Positions 17,750 to 30,823 are shown, counted from the first letter of the stretch. The stretch: DNA of 64,000 nucleotides from Thiemannella venezuelensis (GCF_014203605.1 NZ_JACHJJ010000020.1:108091-172090), one strand, 5' to 3'. The notes: generated by a model not told the origin, from the sequence alone. Translations and numbers: made by a program.

Positions 17750-18658
17750 ATGGCACCTTCCTCAGCCGGCCGGCCGGGAACGCCCGGCCCCGCCGCGACG
17801 ACGTCCGAGCCGCCCGAAACGTCCAGCCGGTCCGGGACACCCGGCCGGACCGGGACGCCCGGCTGGGCCGGGGCCGTGCACGCCCTGGCCCGCGGCGCCG
17901 CCGCGCTGCGCGGCGGGCGGGCCCTGCACACCCGCGGGCAGTCCTTCCTCGCGGCCTTCCGGGTCGTCGACCATCCCGACATCTACCTGGGCATCCCGGT
18001 CCTCGACGAGCCCGGGGAACTGCAGGTGCCGGTGCGCCTGTCGAAAGGCGCCTCCCTGCCGGGGCGGCTGCCCGACGCGCTCGGCCTGGCGATCCGGCTG
18101 CCGTGCGGCTCCGCTCCGGACGGCGATCTCGACCTGCTGCTGACCACGACGGGCTGGCCGAGGTTCCTGCCCTTCCCCAGCACCGGATTCGCCTCCGGCG
18201 TCTTCTCCACGCTGGTCTCCTACCGGCACGCGACCGGGCGGATCCGCTTCCTCGCCGTCCCCGCGGAGCCCGGCCGGAGACTCTCGGCCGACCCCCGCGA
18301 GCTCGTGCCGGCGGTCCAGGCCGCACCGCTGAGGTTCGTGCTGGGCATCGAGGGGTTCCACCGGCGGCCGCTGGCGTATCTGACGGTGCACACTCCGTTC
18401 CCGGAGGGCGAGGCGCAGACGTTCGACCCCGTGGTGAACAGCCATCCGGCCCTGCAGTTGCACGGGTGGCTGCGGCAGGCCCGCGCCGCCGCGTACGCGG
18501 GCTCCCGGCTCGGCCGCAGCAGTCCCCGGAGCGGACGGGACCGGCCTCAGGAGGGGGGCGGCCGGGGTCACCTCACCCGCCAGGACGACCAGGGCGAACA
18601 GCAGAATTCCGGACGCCTTCCGGAGCGCGTTCCCTCAAAAATCCACGGAAACGGATAA
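17750..18658 (+). CDS. Conserved actinobacterial protein, possibly catalase-like fold
   Basis: 302 residues with a low-complexity Ser/Thr/Pro/Gly-rich start (1-40) and a Gln/Arg-rich tail. The core (about 45-245) contains ALHTRGQSFLA, LDEPGELQVPVRLSKGASLP, LGLAIRLP and DLDLLLTTTG. This arrangement resembles actinobacterial proteins with a truncated catalase-like fold, some of which are loosely labelled phosphodiesterase; I see no catalytic residues that would confirm either activity. It follows the NRPS by 58 bp on the same strand and could be co-transcribed, but it reads as chromosomal flank, not as a biosynthetic enzyme. The ATG has a G-rich stretch just upstream as RBS. Confidence 0.6.
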   Translation: MAPSSAGRPGTPGPAATTSEPPETSSRSGTPGRTGTPGWAGAVHALARGAAALRGGRALHTRGQSFLAAFRVVDHPDIYLGIPVLDEPGELQVPVRLSKGASLPGRLPDALGLAIRLPCGSAPDGDLDLLLTTTGWPRFLPFPSTGFASGVFSTLVSYRHATGRIRFLAVPAEPGRRLSADPRELVPAVQAAPLRFVLGIEGFHRRPLAYLTVHTPFPEGEAQTFDPVVNSHPALQLHGWLRQARAAAYAGSRLGRSSPRSGRDRPQEGGGRGHLTRQDDQGEQQNSGRLPERVPSKIHGNG

Positions 18659-18734
18659 GTCAACCAACCGTCAGGCCATTTCCCGACTCGCTTGGTCATA
18701 CCATTGCCTGACCTGTTCTAGGCCGAGAAATGCG

Positions 18735-23255
<4,521 letters not shown>

Positions 23256-23280
23256 GACCCCGGACCGGGCACCGCGCGGA

Positions 23281-23300
23281 GGACGCCGGCGGTGGCGTCC
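23281..23300 (+). terminator. Hairpin after hybrid kinase
   Basis: GGACGCC (23281-23287) and GGCGTCC (23294-23300) form a perfect 7-bp stem with a 6-nt loop, 26 bp after the kinase stop codon. There is no U-tract, as is common in actinomycetes, so termination is inferred from position and stem strength only. Confidence 0.5.
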
Positions 23301-23413
23301 GCACGGTGGGCCACCGGACCGCGCCGCGGCCCCCGGCGGCCTTCCGGCGTCCGGCAGGTGTTCACCCGGATGGTGCATACTGCCCGACCGGATGCCTCAT
23401 GTGAAGGAGACCG

Positions 23414-24607
23414 ATGAGCGACTCGGGCGGCGGGCCCGGCGACGGCGGGCGCCCCGCCCGCCCCGGCCGGGTTCTGGGCGAGGTGGCCGCGGTCTTCCTC
23501 AAACTCGGCGTGATCGGGTTCGGCGGGCCGGCCGCGCACATCGCGATGATGCGCGAGGAGCTGGTACGGCGGCGCGGCTGGGTCTCCGACGGGCGCTTCC
23601 TCGACCTGGTGGGGGCGGCGAGCCTCATCCCCGGGCCGAACTCCACCGAGGTGGCCATCCACCTCGGCCACGAGCGGGCCCGCTGGCGGGGACTGATCGT
23701 CGCCGGGGTGTGCTTCATCGTCCCGGCGTTCGCCATCGTGCTCGCCCTGGCCTGGGCGTACGTCCGCCACGGCCGGACACCCGCCGCAGAGGGACTGCTC
23801 TACGGGATCAAACCCGTGGTCGTGGCCATCGTGGTGTGGGCCCTGGCCGGCCTGCTGCGGACCGCGGTCAAGGGGTGGCTGACCGGCGCCGTCGCCGCGG
23901 CCGCGCTGGCGGCCTACCTCCTCGGCGCCGGTGAGCTCCTCGTGCTGGCGGCCGGCGGGCTGGTGGTCATGGCGGTGCGTACCGGGAGGGGCCTGCTCCC
24001 GGGCGCAGGCGTGCACGCGCTCACCGGTCCGCTGCTGGTCGCGCTGCCGGGCGGATCCCGCCTCGCCGACCTCACCGGCGGTCAGCCGGCCCAGCTCTTC
24101 CTCACCTTCCTGAAGATCGGTTCGGTGCTGTACGGCAGCGGCTACGTCCTGCTCGCCTTCCTGGAGGGCGACTTCGTGGAGCGGCTCGGCTGGATCACCC
24201 GGGTGCAGTTGCTGGACGCGGTCTCCATCGGGCAGGTCACCCCCGGTCCGGTGTTCACCACCGCCACCTTCGTCGGCTACGTGGTCGCGGGACTGCCCGG
24301 CGCGGTCCTGGCGACGGTCGGGATCTTCGCCCCGTCGTTCGCCTTCGTCGCGCTGCTGACCCGGATCGTCGACCGCGTCCGGGACCGGGTCTGGTCCTCG
24401 GCGTTCCTCGACGGCGTCAACGCCACCGCGCTGGCCCTGATGGCGGGGGTCACCGTAGAGCTTTCCGGCGAGGCGATCGTGGACCCGCTCACCGCGGTCC
24501 TGGCCGCGGCCGCCCTGCTCCTGCAGTGGCGCACCCGGCTCAACACCGCCTGGCTCATCGCCGCTGCCGCGGCGATCGGCCTGGCGCGCGAGCTCCTCAT
24601 GGGGTGA
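23414..24607 (+). CDS. chrA: Chromate transporter, ChrA family
   Basis: 397 residues with two homologous CHR halves. The first carries GVIGFGGPAAHIAMMREE and SLIPGPNSTE, the second FLKIGSVLYGSGYVLLAFLE and IGQVTPGPVFTTATF, with about ten hydrophobic segments in all. Family members export chromate as an oxyanion through the plasma membrane. The ATG has AAGGAG (23402-23407) as RBS at good spacing. It stands alone, between the kinase terminator and the methyltransferase. The family assignment is firm; whether chromate is the natural substrate here is not shown by the sequence. Confidence 0.9.
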   Translation: MSDSGGGPGDGGRPARPGRVLGEVAAVFLKLGVIGFGGPAAHIAMMREELVRRRGWVSDGRFLDLVGAASLIPGPNSTEVAIHLGHERARWRGLIVAGVCFIVPAFAIVLALAWAYVRHGRTPAAEGLLYGIKPVVVAIVVWALAGLLRTAVKGWLTGAVAAAALAAYLLGAGELLVLAAGGLVVMAVRTGRGLLPGAGVHALTGPLLVALPGGSRLADLTGGQPAQLFLTFLKIGSVLYGSGYVLLAFLEGDFVERLGWITRVQLLDAVSIGQVTPGPVFTTATFVGYVVAGLPGAVLATVGIFAPSFAFVALLTRIVDRVRDRVWSSAFLDGVNATALALMAGVTVELSGEAIVDPLTAVLAAAALLLQWRTRLNTAWLIAAAAAIGLARELLMG

Positions 24608-24682
24608 CCTGCGGACCTTACGCACACCGGCCGCCGCTCGATACGATCTTCACCTGACCTCGCCGCCGAAGGAGACCGCTCC

Positions 24683-25480
24683 ATGACCGAGCAGACCCGC
24701 GTGCCCGCCGGTGTCGACCCCAGCATGCCGAGCTCCGCCCGCGTCTACAACTACCTGCTCGACGGCAAGGACCACTTCGAGATCGACAGGGCCGTCGCCG
24801 CCCGCCTCCTGGAGGCCGCACCGGACACCCGGCTGGTCGCCAAGGCCAGCCGGCGTTTCCTGCTGGGCGCCGTCCGCCACATGGCGGAGAGCGGGGTGCG
24901 CCAGTTCCTCGACCTGGGCGCGGGCATCCCCGCCTCGCCGAGCGTGCACGAGGTCGCGCAGGAGGTCCACCCCGGCGCGCGGACCGTCTACGTCGACTAC
25001 GACCCGGTCGTGAAGCTGCACAACGAGGCGCTCCTGGCCGACGGGAAGGACGTGGCCAGCCTCCAGGCGGACGTCCGCGACCCCGCGGGCATCCTCCAGG
25101 CCCCGGAGGTCACCGGGCTCGTCGACTTCTCCGAACCCGTGGGGGTCCTGCTGGTCGGGGTGCTGCACTTCGTCACCGACGAGGAGGACCCCGCCGGGAT
25201 CGTGCGCGCCTTCCGCGACCGCATGGCCCCGGGCAGCCATCTGCTACTCTCCCACGCCATGGCCGAGAGCGACCCGGGGGCCAAGGCCCGGCTCCTCGCC
25301 TCGACCGCGGGCTCTCCCGCGCAGCCGGTCTTCCGCACGCACGAGCAGGTGCTGGCCCTGTTCGACGGGTTCGACCTCGTCGAGCCCGGGCTGGTGCCGG
25401 TGCAGGACTGGCGGCCCGACCTGGAGGAGCCCCCGACGGGCATGCGCTTCGACGGCGGGCTCGGCCGCGTCGACCGGTAG
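24683..25480 (+). CDS. DUF574-family SAM-dependent methyltransferase
   Basis: 265 residues of the actinobacterial S-adenosyl-methyltransferase family (DUF574, SAV2177-like). Visible signatures are SSARVYNYLLDGKDHFE at the start, the SAM-binding loop FLDLGAGIPAS near residue 75, VYVDYDPVV as the ribose-binding acid strand, and LLVGVLHFV. The substrate is unknown for the whole family. The RBS AAGGAG is 8 nt before the ATG. A possible promoter (TTACGC at 24618, 18-bp spacer, TACGAT at 24642) lies just upstream. The gene stands alone. Confidence 0.88.
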   Translation: MTEQTRVPAGVDPSMPSSARVYNYLLDGKDHFEIDRAVAARLLEAAPDTRLVAKASRRFLLGAVRHMAESGVRQFLDLGAGIPASPSVHEVAQEVHPGARTVYVDYDPVVKLHNEALLADGKDVASLQADVRDPAGILQAPEVTGLVDFSEPVGVLLVGVLHFVTDEEDPAGIVRAFRDRMAPGSHLLLSHAMAESDPGAKARLLASTAGSPAQPVFRTHEQVLALFDGFDLVEPGLVPVQDWRPDLEEPPTGMRFDGGLGRVDR

Positions 25481-25548
25481 CGCGGGACCGCGCGTCTTCG
25501 CAGGAACCACCGGGCTCCGGAGGAAGAGAGGGCGCCCGGAAGGGCGGG

Positions 25549-26070
25549 TCATCCGTGTTCGGCGTGCCGGCCGTGGTCGGCGACCTGGGCGTCGAACCAC
25601 GCGTGCAACGCCGTGACCAGGGACGCGTCGGTGGTGGTGTAGGTGATCCGGGCGCCGGCGGGCAGCTCGGCGTAGCGGATGTCGATGCGGTCGTGGCCTC
25701 GTTCGAGGTCGTGCAGGCCCGGCATCCCGCCCCCGTGGATGGAGGCGGGGTCGCCGTAGTCGCCCTTGCCGAACGCCGCGGCTTCGGCGGTCAGGTGCTC
25801 GCGGATCGACCTGACCTGCCCGGCGTCGGCCGGGTCGTCGGAGGTGACCGTCTGCACGCCGCCGGTGGCCGACTTGGCGAAACGGTGCGTGGTGCGCTCC
25901 AGGTCGAACGGCATCACCTGCCGGCCCCTGGCGGCGATCTCGGCCTGCCGGGCGGCCGGCGCCTGCTGCTCACCCCGGCCGATGAGCGCATACGCCGTCG
26001 CGGCGGCGGCGAAGGCGACGGCCGCGAGCACGGCGGTGAGCGCCCGGGCGCGCCGATGCTCAGAATTCAT
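25549..26070 (-). CDS. Small membrane-anchored or secreted conserved protein
   Basis: 173 residues with an N-terminal hydrophobic segment (about 9-30) that is either a signal peptide or an anchor, then a soluble domain containing VMPFDLERTTHRF, GGVQTVTSDDPADAGQV, HLTAEAAAFGKGDY and ARITYTTTD. The ending is His-rich. I recognise a conserved actinobacterial family that automated pipelines sometimes call aspartate carbamoyltransferase, but no such catalytic motif is visible and I do not support that name. Its ATG overlaps the end of the MarR gene by 11 bp, so the two are co-translated and the regulator probably controls it. The conserved His/Asp residues could bind a metal; this is a guess. Confidence 0.7.
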   Translation of the reverse strand: MNSEHRRARALTAVLAAVAFAAAATAYALIGRGEQQAPAARQAEIAARGRQVMPFDLERTTHRFAKSATGGVQTVTSDDPADAGQVRSIREHLTAEAAAFGKGDYGDPASIHGGGMPGLHDLERGHDRIDIRYAELPAGARITYTTTDASLVTALHAWFDAQVADHGRHAEHG

Positions 26071-26491
26071 CCATGGCCTCCGTGAGGACGGTCAGGGCGC
26101 GCAGCACGTCGGCGCGTTCGCCCTCGGGGATACGGTCCAGAACGGCGGAGAACCGCTCCGCCCTGGCCGCGGCCAACCGGGCGGCGGCCTCCGCCCCGTG
26201 CGGAGTGAGCCGGACCAGCACGCCGCGCCCGTCGTCGGGCGCCGGCGCGCGCTCGGCCCAGCCGCGGTTGATGAGCTGCGTGACCAGCCGGCTGGTGGTG
26301 CTCTTCTCCAGCCGGAGCCGGTGCGCCAGCAGGCTCTGCCGCAGCGCGCCGCCCCTGGCCAGCTCGCCCAGCGCATGAGCCTCCGAGGTCGGGACGGGCT
26401 GCCCGCAGGGGGTCTGGTCCGGCTGGTGGAGGCCGAAGGCCCGGACGAACCTGGCCACGGCCTCCTGAAGGTCTGATGCCTCAGCAGACAT
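26060..26491 (-). CDS. MarR-family transcriptional regulator
   Basis: 143 residues from the ATG at 26491; an upstream in-frame TTG at 26506 is possible but would place the start inside the operator-like repeat. The winged-helix DNA-binding core is seen as LARGGALRQSLLAHRLRLEKSTTSRLV followed by the wing DGRGVLVRLTPHG (given here as separate motifs ARGGALRQSL, EKSTTSRLV and DGRGVLVRLT). It heads a two-gene operon with the small anchored protein and is divergent from the DUF4396 gene. Autoregulation through the repeats at 26491-26521 is likely. The ligand is unknown. Confidence 0.88.
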   Translation of the reverse strand: MSAEASDLQEAVARFVRAFGLHQPDQTPCGQPVPTSEAHALGELARGGALRQSLLAHRLRLEKSTTSRLVTQLINRGWAERAPAPDDGRGVLVRLTPHGAEAAARLAAARAERFSAVLDRIPEGERADVLRALTVLTEAMDEF

Positions 26492-26521
26492 GGTTCGACC
26501 GTACAACTATTTGGTTCGACC
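26491..26521. promoter_or_regulatory. Candidate MarR operator: paired TGGTTCGACC repeats
   Basis: Two perfect direct copies of TGGTTCGACC occur at 26491-26500 and 26512-26521, 21 bp apart (two helical turns), with TAGTTGTAC (minus strand) between them. The pair touches the MarR start codon, as expected for autoregulation by steric block. Confidence 0.5.
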
Positions 26522-26565
26522 ATGCAACCGGCCGCGGAGCCCGGCCGGGAGGGGTGCACTTCGGG

Positions 26566-26611
26566 CAGGACCCAGGTCCCACCGGTGGCACGACAGGACC
26601 CCGGTCCCACC
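26566..26611. repeat. Imperfect 28-bp direct repeat with internal GGACC/GGTCC dyads
   Basis: CAGGACCCAGGTCCCACC (26566-26583) and CAGGACCCCGGTCCCACC (26594-26611) differ at one base, are 28 bp apart, and each contains an inverted GGACC/GGTCC pair. A degenerate third CAGGATCC follows at 26632. They lie in the 290-bp gap between the divergent MarR and DUF4396 genes and may be regulatory. Confidence 0.45.
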
Positions 26612-26721
26612 TGCGGCGCGGCAGGATCCGGCCGGCAGGAGGGCGCCGGCCGAAGCCGCCCCGCCGCCCGGGGTGCGCGGGGTGCGCGGGCGGTGGCGCC
26701 GTCGCGGCGGACCGGTTGCCA

Positions 26722-26740
26722 TATACCCCCCAAGGGTATA
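26722..26740. promoter_or_regulatory. CsoR-like operator palindrome
   Basis: TATACCC (26722-26728) and GGGTATA (26734-26740) are perfect inverted arms around a CCCAA spacer. The site matches the TACCC-N-GGGTA shape of operators bound by CsoR-family Cu(I) sensors in actinobacteria and lies 42 bp upstream of the DUF4396 start. No csoR gene is in the window. Confidence 0.6.
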
Positions 26741-26782
26741 AATTCAGACGTGCCGGCACCACTCGGCAACGGAGGAGAAGAG

Positions 26783-27343
26783 ATGTCCGAACCGACCCAC
26801 CGCACCGCACACGGGCAGCAGGAGGCGAGCGACAGGCGCGCCGGCCACCATGGGCACGACCACCGGTCGCACGCCGGCCACGAAGGACACACCGGACACG
26901 CGCCGAAGGCGACCTGGGGGACGGCCGTCTCGGCGACCCTGCACTGCCTCACCGGCTGCGCCATCGGCGAGGTCCTGGGGCTGGTCATCGGCACCGCGCT
27001 GGGCTGGTCCACCGCGCCCACCATCGCCGCGGCCGTGGCCCTGGCCTTCTTCTTCGGCTACCTGCTCACCCTCGTCCCGCTGCGCCGCGCCGGCGTGGGC
27101 CAGGGCACCGCGATCAAGCTCGCCCTCGCCGCCGACACCGTCTCCATCGCCGTCATGGAGATCGTCGACAACGGCGTCATGCTCGTCGTCCCCGGAGCCA
27201 TGGACGCCGGCCTGACCAGCGGCCTGTTCTGGGGCGCGCTGGCACTGGCCTTCCTGGTGGCCTTCCTCGTCACCGCCCCGGTCAACAAATGGATCATCGG
27301 CCGGGGCGGGGGCCACGCCGTCGTCCACGCCTACCACCACTGA
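26783..27343 (+). CDS. DUF4396 membrane protein with His-rich N terminus
   Basis: 186 residues. The start ATG at 26783 is chosen for its GGAGGAG RBS (26771-26777); the frame is open upstream through the promoter, which is not credible coding. Residues 1-45 are soluble and rich in His (HHGHDHRSHAGHEGHTGH), suggesting metal binding. Four hydrophobic segments follow, with the family signature LHCLTGCAIGEVLG and a late Met/Asp-containing helix around AVMEIVDNGVM. The function of DUF4396 is unknown; it is often met near copper-handling genes, and a CsoR-like operator sits just upstream. I infer a copper- or other metal-responsive membrane protein. A TetR gene starts 31 bp downstream and is probably co-transcribed. 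Confidence 0.82.
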   Translation: MSEPTHRTAHGQQEASDRRAGHHGHDHRSHAGHEGHTGHAPKATWGTAVSATLHCLTGCAIGEVLGLVIGTALGWSTAPTIAAAVALAFFFGYLLTLVPLRRAGVGQGTAIKLALAADTVSIAVMEIVDNGVMLVVPGAMDAGLTSGLFWGALALAFLVAFLVTAPVNKWIIGRGGGHAVVHAYHH

Positions 27344-27374
27344 CATCACGCACCCGCGGGGACGGAGGACTCCC

Positions 27375-28043
27375 ATGAACCGGCCCGACCGCCGAGCACG
27401 CCGCACCCGGCGCGCCGTCCAGGACGCGCTGGTCGAGCTGATCCTGGACAAAGGCTACGGCGCGGTCACCGTCACCGACCTGGTCGACCGCGCCGACATC
27501 GGCCGCTCCACCTTCTACTCCCACTTCTCCGGCAGGCAGGACGTCCTGTTCAGCAACATCGACGAGGTCGCCGACCTCCTGCGCCCCGGCCGCGGGGACG
27601 GGACGGGACCGGCCCTCTCCTTCGCCCTGCCCCTGCTGGAGCACATCGACGAGAACCGCCACCTGGTCCGCGCCCTGACGGGCCCGGGCAGCGACACGGC
27701 CGTCCAGGACCGGATCCGGCGAGTCCTGTCATCGATCATCCGCGCCGAGCTCCTCACCGCCCGGCCCGCCGGCGCTCGGCCGAGCGCCGATCTGGACGTG
27801 GTCGTGGCCTGCGCCGTCGGCGCGTTCATGGCCCTGGTCTCCCGCTGGACGGACGGCGACACGGCGGAGACGCCCGCACAGTTGGAGGCGGTCTTCCGCA
27901 GGATGCTGTCCGCCGCGCACGCGGACCTCCCCGGCGACCCCCCGGGACCGGCGGGCAGAAGGACCGGCGGGCAGGACCCGCCTGCGACCTCCGGCGACGC
28001 CGGGCCGGGCCGGGCGATGCCGTCCGGGCGGATGCGTTCGTGA
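27375..28043 (+). CDS. TetR/AcrR-family transcriptional regulator
   Basis: 222 residues with a standard N-terminal HTH: RRAVQDALVELILDKGYG, then VTVTDLVDRADIGRSTFYSHF, then a helical ligand-binding part. The RBS GGAGGA is well placed before the ATG. It follows the DUF4396 gene closely and precedes the metallo-hydrolase gene; the perfect 16-bp palindrome just after its stop (28060-28075) is the obvious candidate binding site. The C-terminal 40 residues are low complexity. The ligand is unknown. Confidence 0.88.
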   Translation: MNRPDRRARRTRRAVQDALVELILDKGYGAVTVTDLVDRADIGRSTFYSHFSGRQDVLFSNIDEVADLLRPGRGDGTGPALSFALPLLEHIDENRHLVRALTGPGSDTAVQDRIRRVLSSIIRAELLTARPAGARPSADLDVVVACAVGAFMALVSRWTDGDTAETPAQLEAVFRRMLSAAHADLPGDPPGPAGRRTGGQDPPATSGDAGPGRAMPSGRMRS

Positions 28044-28059
28044 ACAGGGGACCCCGGAA

Positions 28060-28075
28060 TGTCCGGTACCGGACA
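28060..28075. promoter_or_regulatory. Perfect 16-bp palindrome, candidate TetR operator
   Basis: TGTCCGGTACCGGACA is a perfect 16-bp dyad 16 bp after the TetR stop and about 100 bp before the metallo-hydrolase start. Its length and symmetry are those of TetR-family operators. It is too short and loopless to be a terminator. Confidence 0.6.
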
Positions 28076-28177
28076 CCATCGCCCGACCTGGTCGTTGACC
28101 CTCGAATCCGCTGAGCGGTACTTCCTTCTCCGACAACCTTCGCCTGATACGGAGAGCCATCCTCCGCGGAGCCGCTC

Positions 28178-29161
28178 ATGCCCCTGTACGTCCCGCCCCA
28201 GCCCGCACCCGTGACCATCGGGCGCCGCACCATCGTCCCGCTGATCGACGCCGCCGGAGACGTGCTACCGCCCGAACGGCTGTTCCCCGGCCTTCCGGCA
28301 TCCGACCTCGCCCGCCTGCTCGCCGCCGACGGCATGCGCGAGCCGATGGTCGTCACGGGCTTCGCCATCGTCGGAGCCGGCACCACGATCCTGGTCGACA
28401 CCTGCCTCGGCGGGAGAAAACAGGGCAGGAACGGCCCCTTCCCCGGTTTCACCTCCCGGTGGATGACCACCCTCGCCGAAGCCGGCATCGATCCCGCCGC
28501 CGTGGACACCGTCGTCAACACCCACCTCCACCACGACCATGTCGGCTGGAACACGACCGACACCCTGCGACCGGCCTTTCCCGCCGCGCGCTACCTTCTC
28601 GCCGAAGCGGAGTACGGCCGTCTCGCCGACGGAGGCATCCGGCACGCCGAGCGAATCGCCCAGTGCGTCCATCCGGTGGAGAAGGCCGGGCAGCTGGACC
28701 TGGTCGCCGGAGCCCACCGGATCGACGACGGCGTACGGCTGGTTCCCGCACCCGGGCACACTCCCGGCCATCTCATCGTGGAGATCACCGACGAGGGCCG
28801 GACCGCCGTGATCGCAGGCGACCTGCTCCACCACCCCCTGCAGCTGACCCGGCCGGACATCTCCTCATCCTTCTGCGACGACCCCGAGCAGGCCGCCGAA
28901 TCCCGCCACCGGGTGCTGGCGGACCTCGCCGCCCGCACCGGCGTCCTGCTGGCCGCCCATCTCCCCCGTGCCGGAGAGATCCACCGGCGAGGCGGCGGCT
29001 TCGCCCTCCAGGAAGCCTCCTCGCGCTCCGTCCGGCCGCCGGGGCCTCCGGAAGCGGTCGCCCGCCGACCGGCGGAGCCCGCCCGGAGGAACCCGGCAGG
29101 TCCCGCGGGCCCACGGGTCCGCGGCGCGCAGGCCGACGGAGCCGACGGCCGATCCGCGTGA
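28178..29161 (+). CDS. Metallo-beta-lactamase-fold hydrolase
   Basis: 327 residues. The MBL zinc motif is seen as NTHLHHDHVGWN near residue 110, with downstream His in PGHTPGH and metal-bridging Asp in VIAGDLLHHP. The layout resembles quorum-quenching lactonases and other small MBL hydrolases that cleave esters or lactones; the substrate cannot be named. The last 50 residues are Pro/Arg/Gly-rich and not part of the fold. It is probably controlled from the palindrome at 28060. Confidence 0.86.
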   Translation: MPLYVPPQPAPVTIGRRTIVPLIDAAGDVLPPERLFPGLPASDLARLLAADGMREPMVVTGFAIVGAGTTILVDTCLGGRKQGRNGPFPGFTSRWMTTLAEAGIDPAAVDTVVNTHLHHDHVGWNTTDTLRPAFPAARYLLAEAEYGRLADGGIRHAERIAQCVHPVEKAGQLDLVAGAHRIDDGVRLVPAPGHTPGHLIVEITDEGRTAVIAGDLLHHPLQLTRPDISSSFCDDPEQAAESRHRVLADLAARTGVLLAAHLPRAGEIHRRGGGFALQEASSRSVRPPGPPEAVARRPAEPARRNPAGPAGPRVRGAQADGADGRSA

Positions 29162-29206
29162 GAGGAGCCGGCGGCGGGCCCGCGGGCGGCACGGTCCGGC
29201 ACGGAC

Positions 29207-30721
29207 CTACAGGTCCCGCCAGAGGCGGCCCTCCTCCGCGAGGGGGGCGTGGGCGAGGCGGCCGGGGGCGTCGAAGATCCAGGTGGGATGGTCGTGCTCG
29301 CCGTACGGCGGCCAGCCGGGATCCCCGGAGGCGACGAACGCGACCCACGCCGCGTGCATCTCCCGGGCCAGGACGGCGGGCGGGGTGGGGCCGCACATGC
29401 GGCCCACGCCCTCGGCGTCGAGGTTGTCGAAGACGAACGGCAGGTCCACGCAGTGGCCCGCGCCGACCATCCCGTCCCGCGCGGGCGAGCGCCAGCGGAC
29501 CTCGTAGGCGTGGACCGGCCGGCCGGCCGCCGCGGCGGCCTCGGTGAGGCGGAGGGTCGGCACCCGGAAGATCCGGTCGGTCAGGATCTGGGCCAGGACC
29601 TCCAGCCCGGCGGGGATCCTCTCCTCGTAGAAGCGGCGGGCCTCGGGCCCGGCCTCCAGAGCGCGCAGCGCCCGCTCGTACTCCTCCCCGCCGAGCGGGC
29701 CGGGCCAGGCGCGGACGGCCTCGTTGAACTCCTCGGCGGTGGCCCCGACGAGCAGCGCGGCGGGATGCGCCGAACCGTCCTTGATCATGTCGTACGGGCT
29801 CCTGGCCACGACCTCGCCGTCGTTGACGGGGTTGAAGCCCTTGGGCCCCGGGGCGAAGATAGCGTCGAGCGGGCCGGGACGCCGTTCACCGGCGCCCTGC
29901 CCGTCGGACCCCTGCCCGTCGGGGTTCCCCTCACCCGACCCGTCGCCGGGGTCCAGCGAGCCGTACGCGGCGACCAGCTCCTCCGGGGCGAAGGCCGAGA
30001 ACGCCTCACGCGTGGGCGGCACGCCGAGCCTCCGGGCGAGCGCACGGGCGGCCGCGCGGGCCGGTTCGACCGGCTCCCAGGCCACCGCCCCGCCGCTCAT
30101 GTCGATCACCCGGTGGAGCAGCCCGGCGGCGGCGGGCACCGCGAGCAGGGTCACGCTCGCCTGACCGCCCGCCGACTGCCCGCCCACTGTCACCGCGCCG
30201 GGATCGCCGCCGAAGGCCGCGATGTTGTCGTGGACCCAGGTGAGCGCCCGCACCCAGTCGAGCACGCCCAGGTTGACCGGGGCCCCGTCGAGCGGGAGGA
30301 AGCCCTCGACGCCCAGCCGGTAGTTGACGGCGACGAACACCACCCCGTCACGGGCGAAGGTCGTCCCCCGGTACCACGGGCTGGCGTTGCTGCCCCCGTT
30401 GAAGGCGCCGCCGTGGATCCAGACCAGCACCGGCAGCCCGGCCGCGCCGGGGTCGGGCGTGAAGACGTTGAGGTTGAGGCAGTCCTCCCCCGCGATGAGC
30501 GGCTCGGGCACGCCCTCGGTGTAGTCGCTCGGCGGCTGCGGGGCGGTCGGCCCGTAGGCGTGGCAGTAGCGCACCCCGTCCCACGGGCTGGGCGGGACCG
30601 GCGCGGTGAAGCGCAGCCCGCCGGACGGAGGGGCCGCGAAGGGGATTCCGAGGAACTCGGCCACACCACCGGCCCAGTGCCCGCACACCCGTCCGCTCGT
30701 GGTCACCACCTGGGGGTCCAT
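29207..30721 (-). CDS. Type B carboxylesterase
   Basis: 504 residues of the carboxylesterase/para-nitrobenzyl-esterase family. N-terminal GIPFAAPPSGGLRF, the EDCLNLNVFTP motif, the oxyanion hole HGGAFNGGS, the nucleophile GGQSAGG near residue 180, and the late GAGHCVDLPFVF with the catalytic His are all present. There is no signal peptide, so it is cytosolic. It lies 102 bp downstream of the ATP-grasp gene on the same strand. It hydrolyses esters; the natural substrate is not predictable. Confidence 0.92.
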   Translation of the reverse strand: MDPQVVTTSGRVCGHWAGGVAEFLGIPFAAPPSGGLRFTAPVPPSPWDGVRYCHAYGPTAPQPPSDYTEGVPEPLIAGEDCLNLNVFTPDPGAAGLPVLVWIHGGAFNGGSNASPWYRGTTFARDGVVFVAVNYRLGVEGFLPLDGAPVNLGVLDWVRALTWVHDNIAAFGGDPGAVTVGGQSAGGQASVTLLAVPAAAGLLHRVIDMSGGAVAWEPVEPARAAARALARRLGVPPTREAFSAFAPEELVAAYGSLDPGDGSGEGNPDGQGSDGQGAGERRPGPLDAIFAPGPKGFNPVNDGEVVARSPYDMIKDGSAHPAALLVGATAEEFNEAVRAWPGPLGGEEYERALRALEAGPEARRFYEERIPAGLEVLAQILTDRIFRVPTLRLTEAAAAAGRPVHAYEVRWRSPARDGMVGAGHCVDLPFVFDNLDAEGVGRMCGPTPPAVLAREMHAAWVAFVASGDPGWPPYGEHDHPTWIFDAPGRLAHAPLAEEGRLWRDL

Positions 30722-30823
30722 GCCTTTTCCCTACCCCGCCCCGGCCTCCGAGGACCGGAACCGGGCCGGCCGGAGCCGGTGACGGGCCGCGGCCCGGGTG
30801 ACCGCGCTTCAGGTGACCGCGCT

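Noticed and set aside
25549..26070. Aspartate carbamoyltransferase
   Set aside because: Length and motifs do not fit the enzyme; no carbamoyl-phosphate-binding motif is seen.
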